Positions 63,994 to 64,000 of a DNA stretch of 64,000 nt are shown piece by piece. Numbering within the stretch: position 1 is the first letter of the stretch; each line of letters opens with the position of its first letter. The notes beneath the pieces were generated by a model. That model was not told the DNA's origin and ran no database searches. It saw nothing but the letters and a program-made list of their open reading frames with translations. The DNA is from Pseudotabrizicola sediminis (GTDB lineage: Bacteria > Pseudomonadota > Alphaproteobacteria > Rhodobacterales > Rhodobacteraceae): contig NZ_RPEM01000005.1 in assembly GCF_004745575.1 (NCBI RefSeq), positions 177,008 through 241,007 on the forward strand, read 5' to 3'. The translations under genes and the position numbers were made by a program.

Positions 63994-64000
63994 TGTTCCG

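Overview
The window is a contiguous, gene-dense stretch of GC-rich alphaproteobacterial chromosome, very probably from Rhodobacteraceae (Rhodobacterales). Supporting signs are the irr / fabA-fabB-fabI arrangement, a psd-pssA-pmtA phospholipid operon, CarD, RpoH, a Sit-type Mn transporter behind Fur/Mur-like palindromes, a GAAC-N7-GAAC (alphaproteobacterial LexA) box before uvrD, and a large array of CCTCCTCCC-loop hairpins resembling the 'cuckoo' / CcsR small RNAs known from Rhodobacter. No transposase, integrase, phage gene, rRNA or CRISPR array was seen. It reads as core chromosome. Names below rest on sequence motifs read by eye, not on database searches.

Layout. 1-2.2 kb: edge-truncated sensor kinase and divergent LuxR-type response regulator. 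2.3-5.3 kb: tRNA-Gly(TCC), a DUF475/TerC-like membrane protein and a secreted 5'-nucleotidase-like enzyme. 5.5-9.8 kb: DUF952, pyrD, a class-III aminotransferase and a glutamine synthetase-like ligase. 9.8-13 kb: fabA-fabB-fabI operon divergent from irr. 13-15.5 kb: small membrane protein, rluD-type pseudouridine synthase, rpoH. 15.6-17.8 kb: psd-pssA-pmtA, a complete route from CDP-diacylglycerol through phosphatidylserine and phosphatidylethanolamine to methylated lipids. 17.8-21.7 kb: Gfo/Idh/MocA oxidoreductase, B12-binding regulator, pepF. 21.8-24.6 kb: ATP-dependent DNA ligase with its MBL-fold exonuclease. 24.7-29.5 kb: circularly permuted ATP-grasp, alpha-E and transglutaminase genes, an unknown membrane-anchored protein, and the proteasome-like protease Anbu. 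29.5-35.1 kb: lysophospholipase-like hydrolase, SCP2 protein, TPR protein, SUV3-like helicase with a repetitive tail, S4 protein, ferredoxin. 35.1-37.8 kb: carD with a structured leader, then cobS and cobT.

37.8-45.6 kb: a 1062-residue PilM/GspL-like plus PilP/GspC-like membrane protein, SIMPL protein, metY, an Lrp regulator, a LysE exporter and a glycosyltransferase-like protein. 45.6-49.2 kb: sitABCD Mn/Zn/Fe ABC transporter. 49.2-54.5 kb: hisB, hisH, hisA, hisF, hisE with glsA and a DUF2147 gene inserted. 54.6-59.5 kb: rlmB, tRNA-Tyr(GTA), tRNA-Gly(GCC), pyruvate carboxylase. 59.7-63.3 kb: uvrD with its SOS box and a BenE-type transporter.

63.37-64.0 kb: at least 13 hairpins on the minus strand, each with an anti-Shine-Dalgarno CCTCCTCCC loop. 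They fall into blocks, show a compensatory base pair, and end in a terminator. The array runs toward the window edge, so its promoter and leader gene lie outside. It is the most unusual element here. Second-tier items are the Anbu cluster with its unknown partner, the PilM-PilP-like fusion, the terminator-like hairpin in the carD leader, and the overlapping divergent start codons at 13319-13322.
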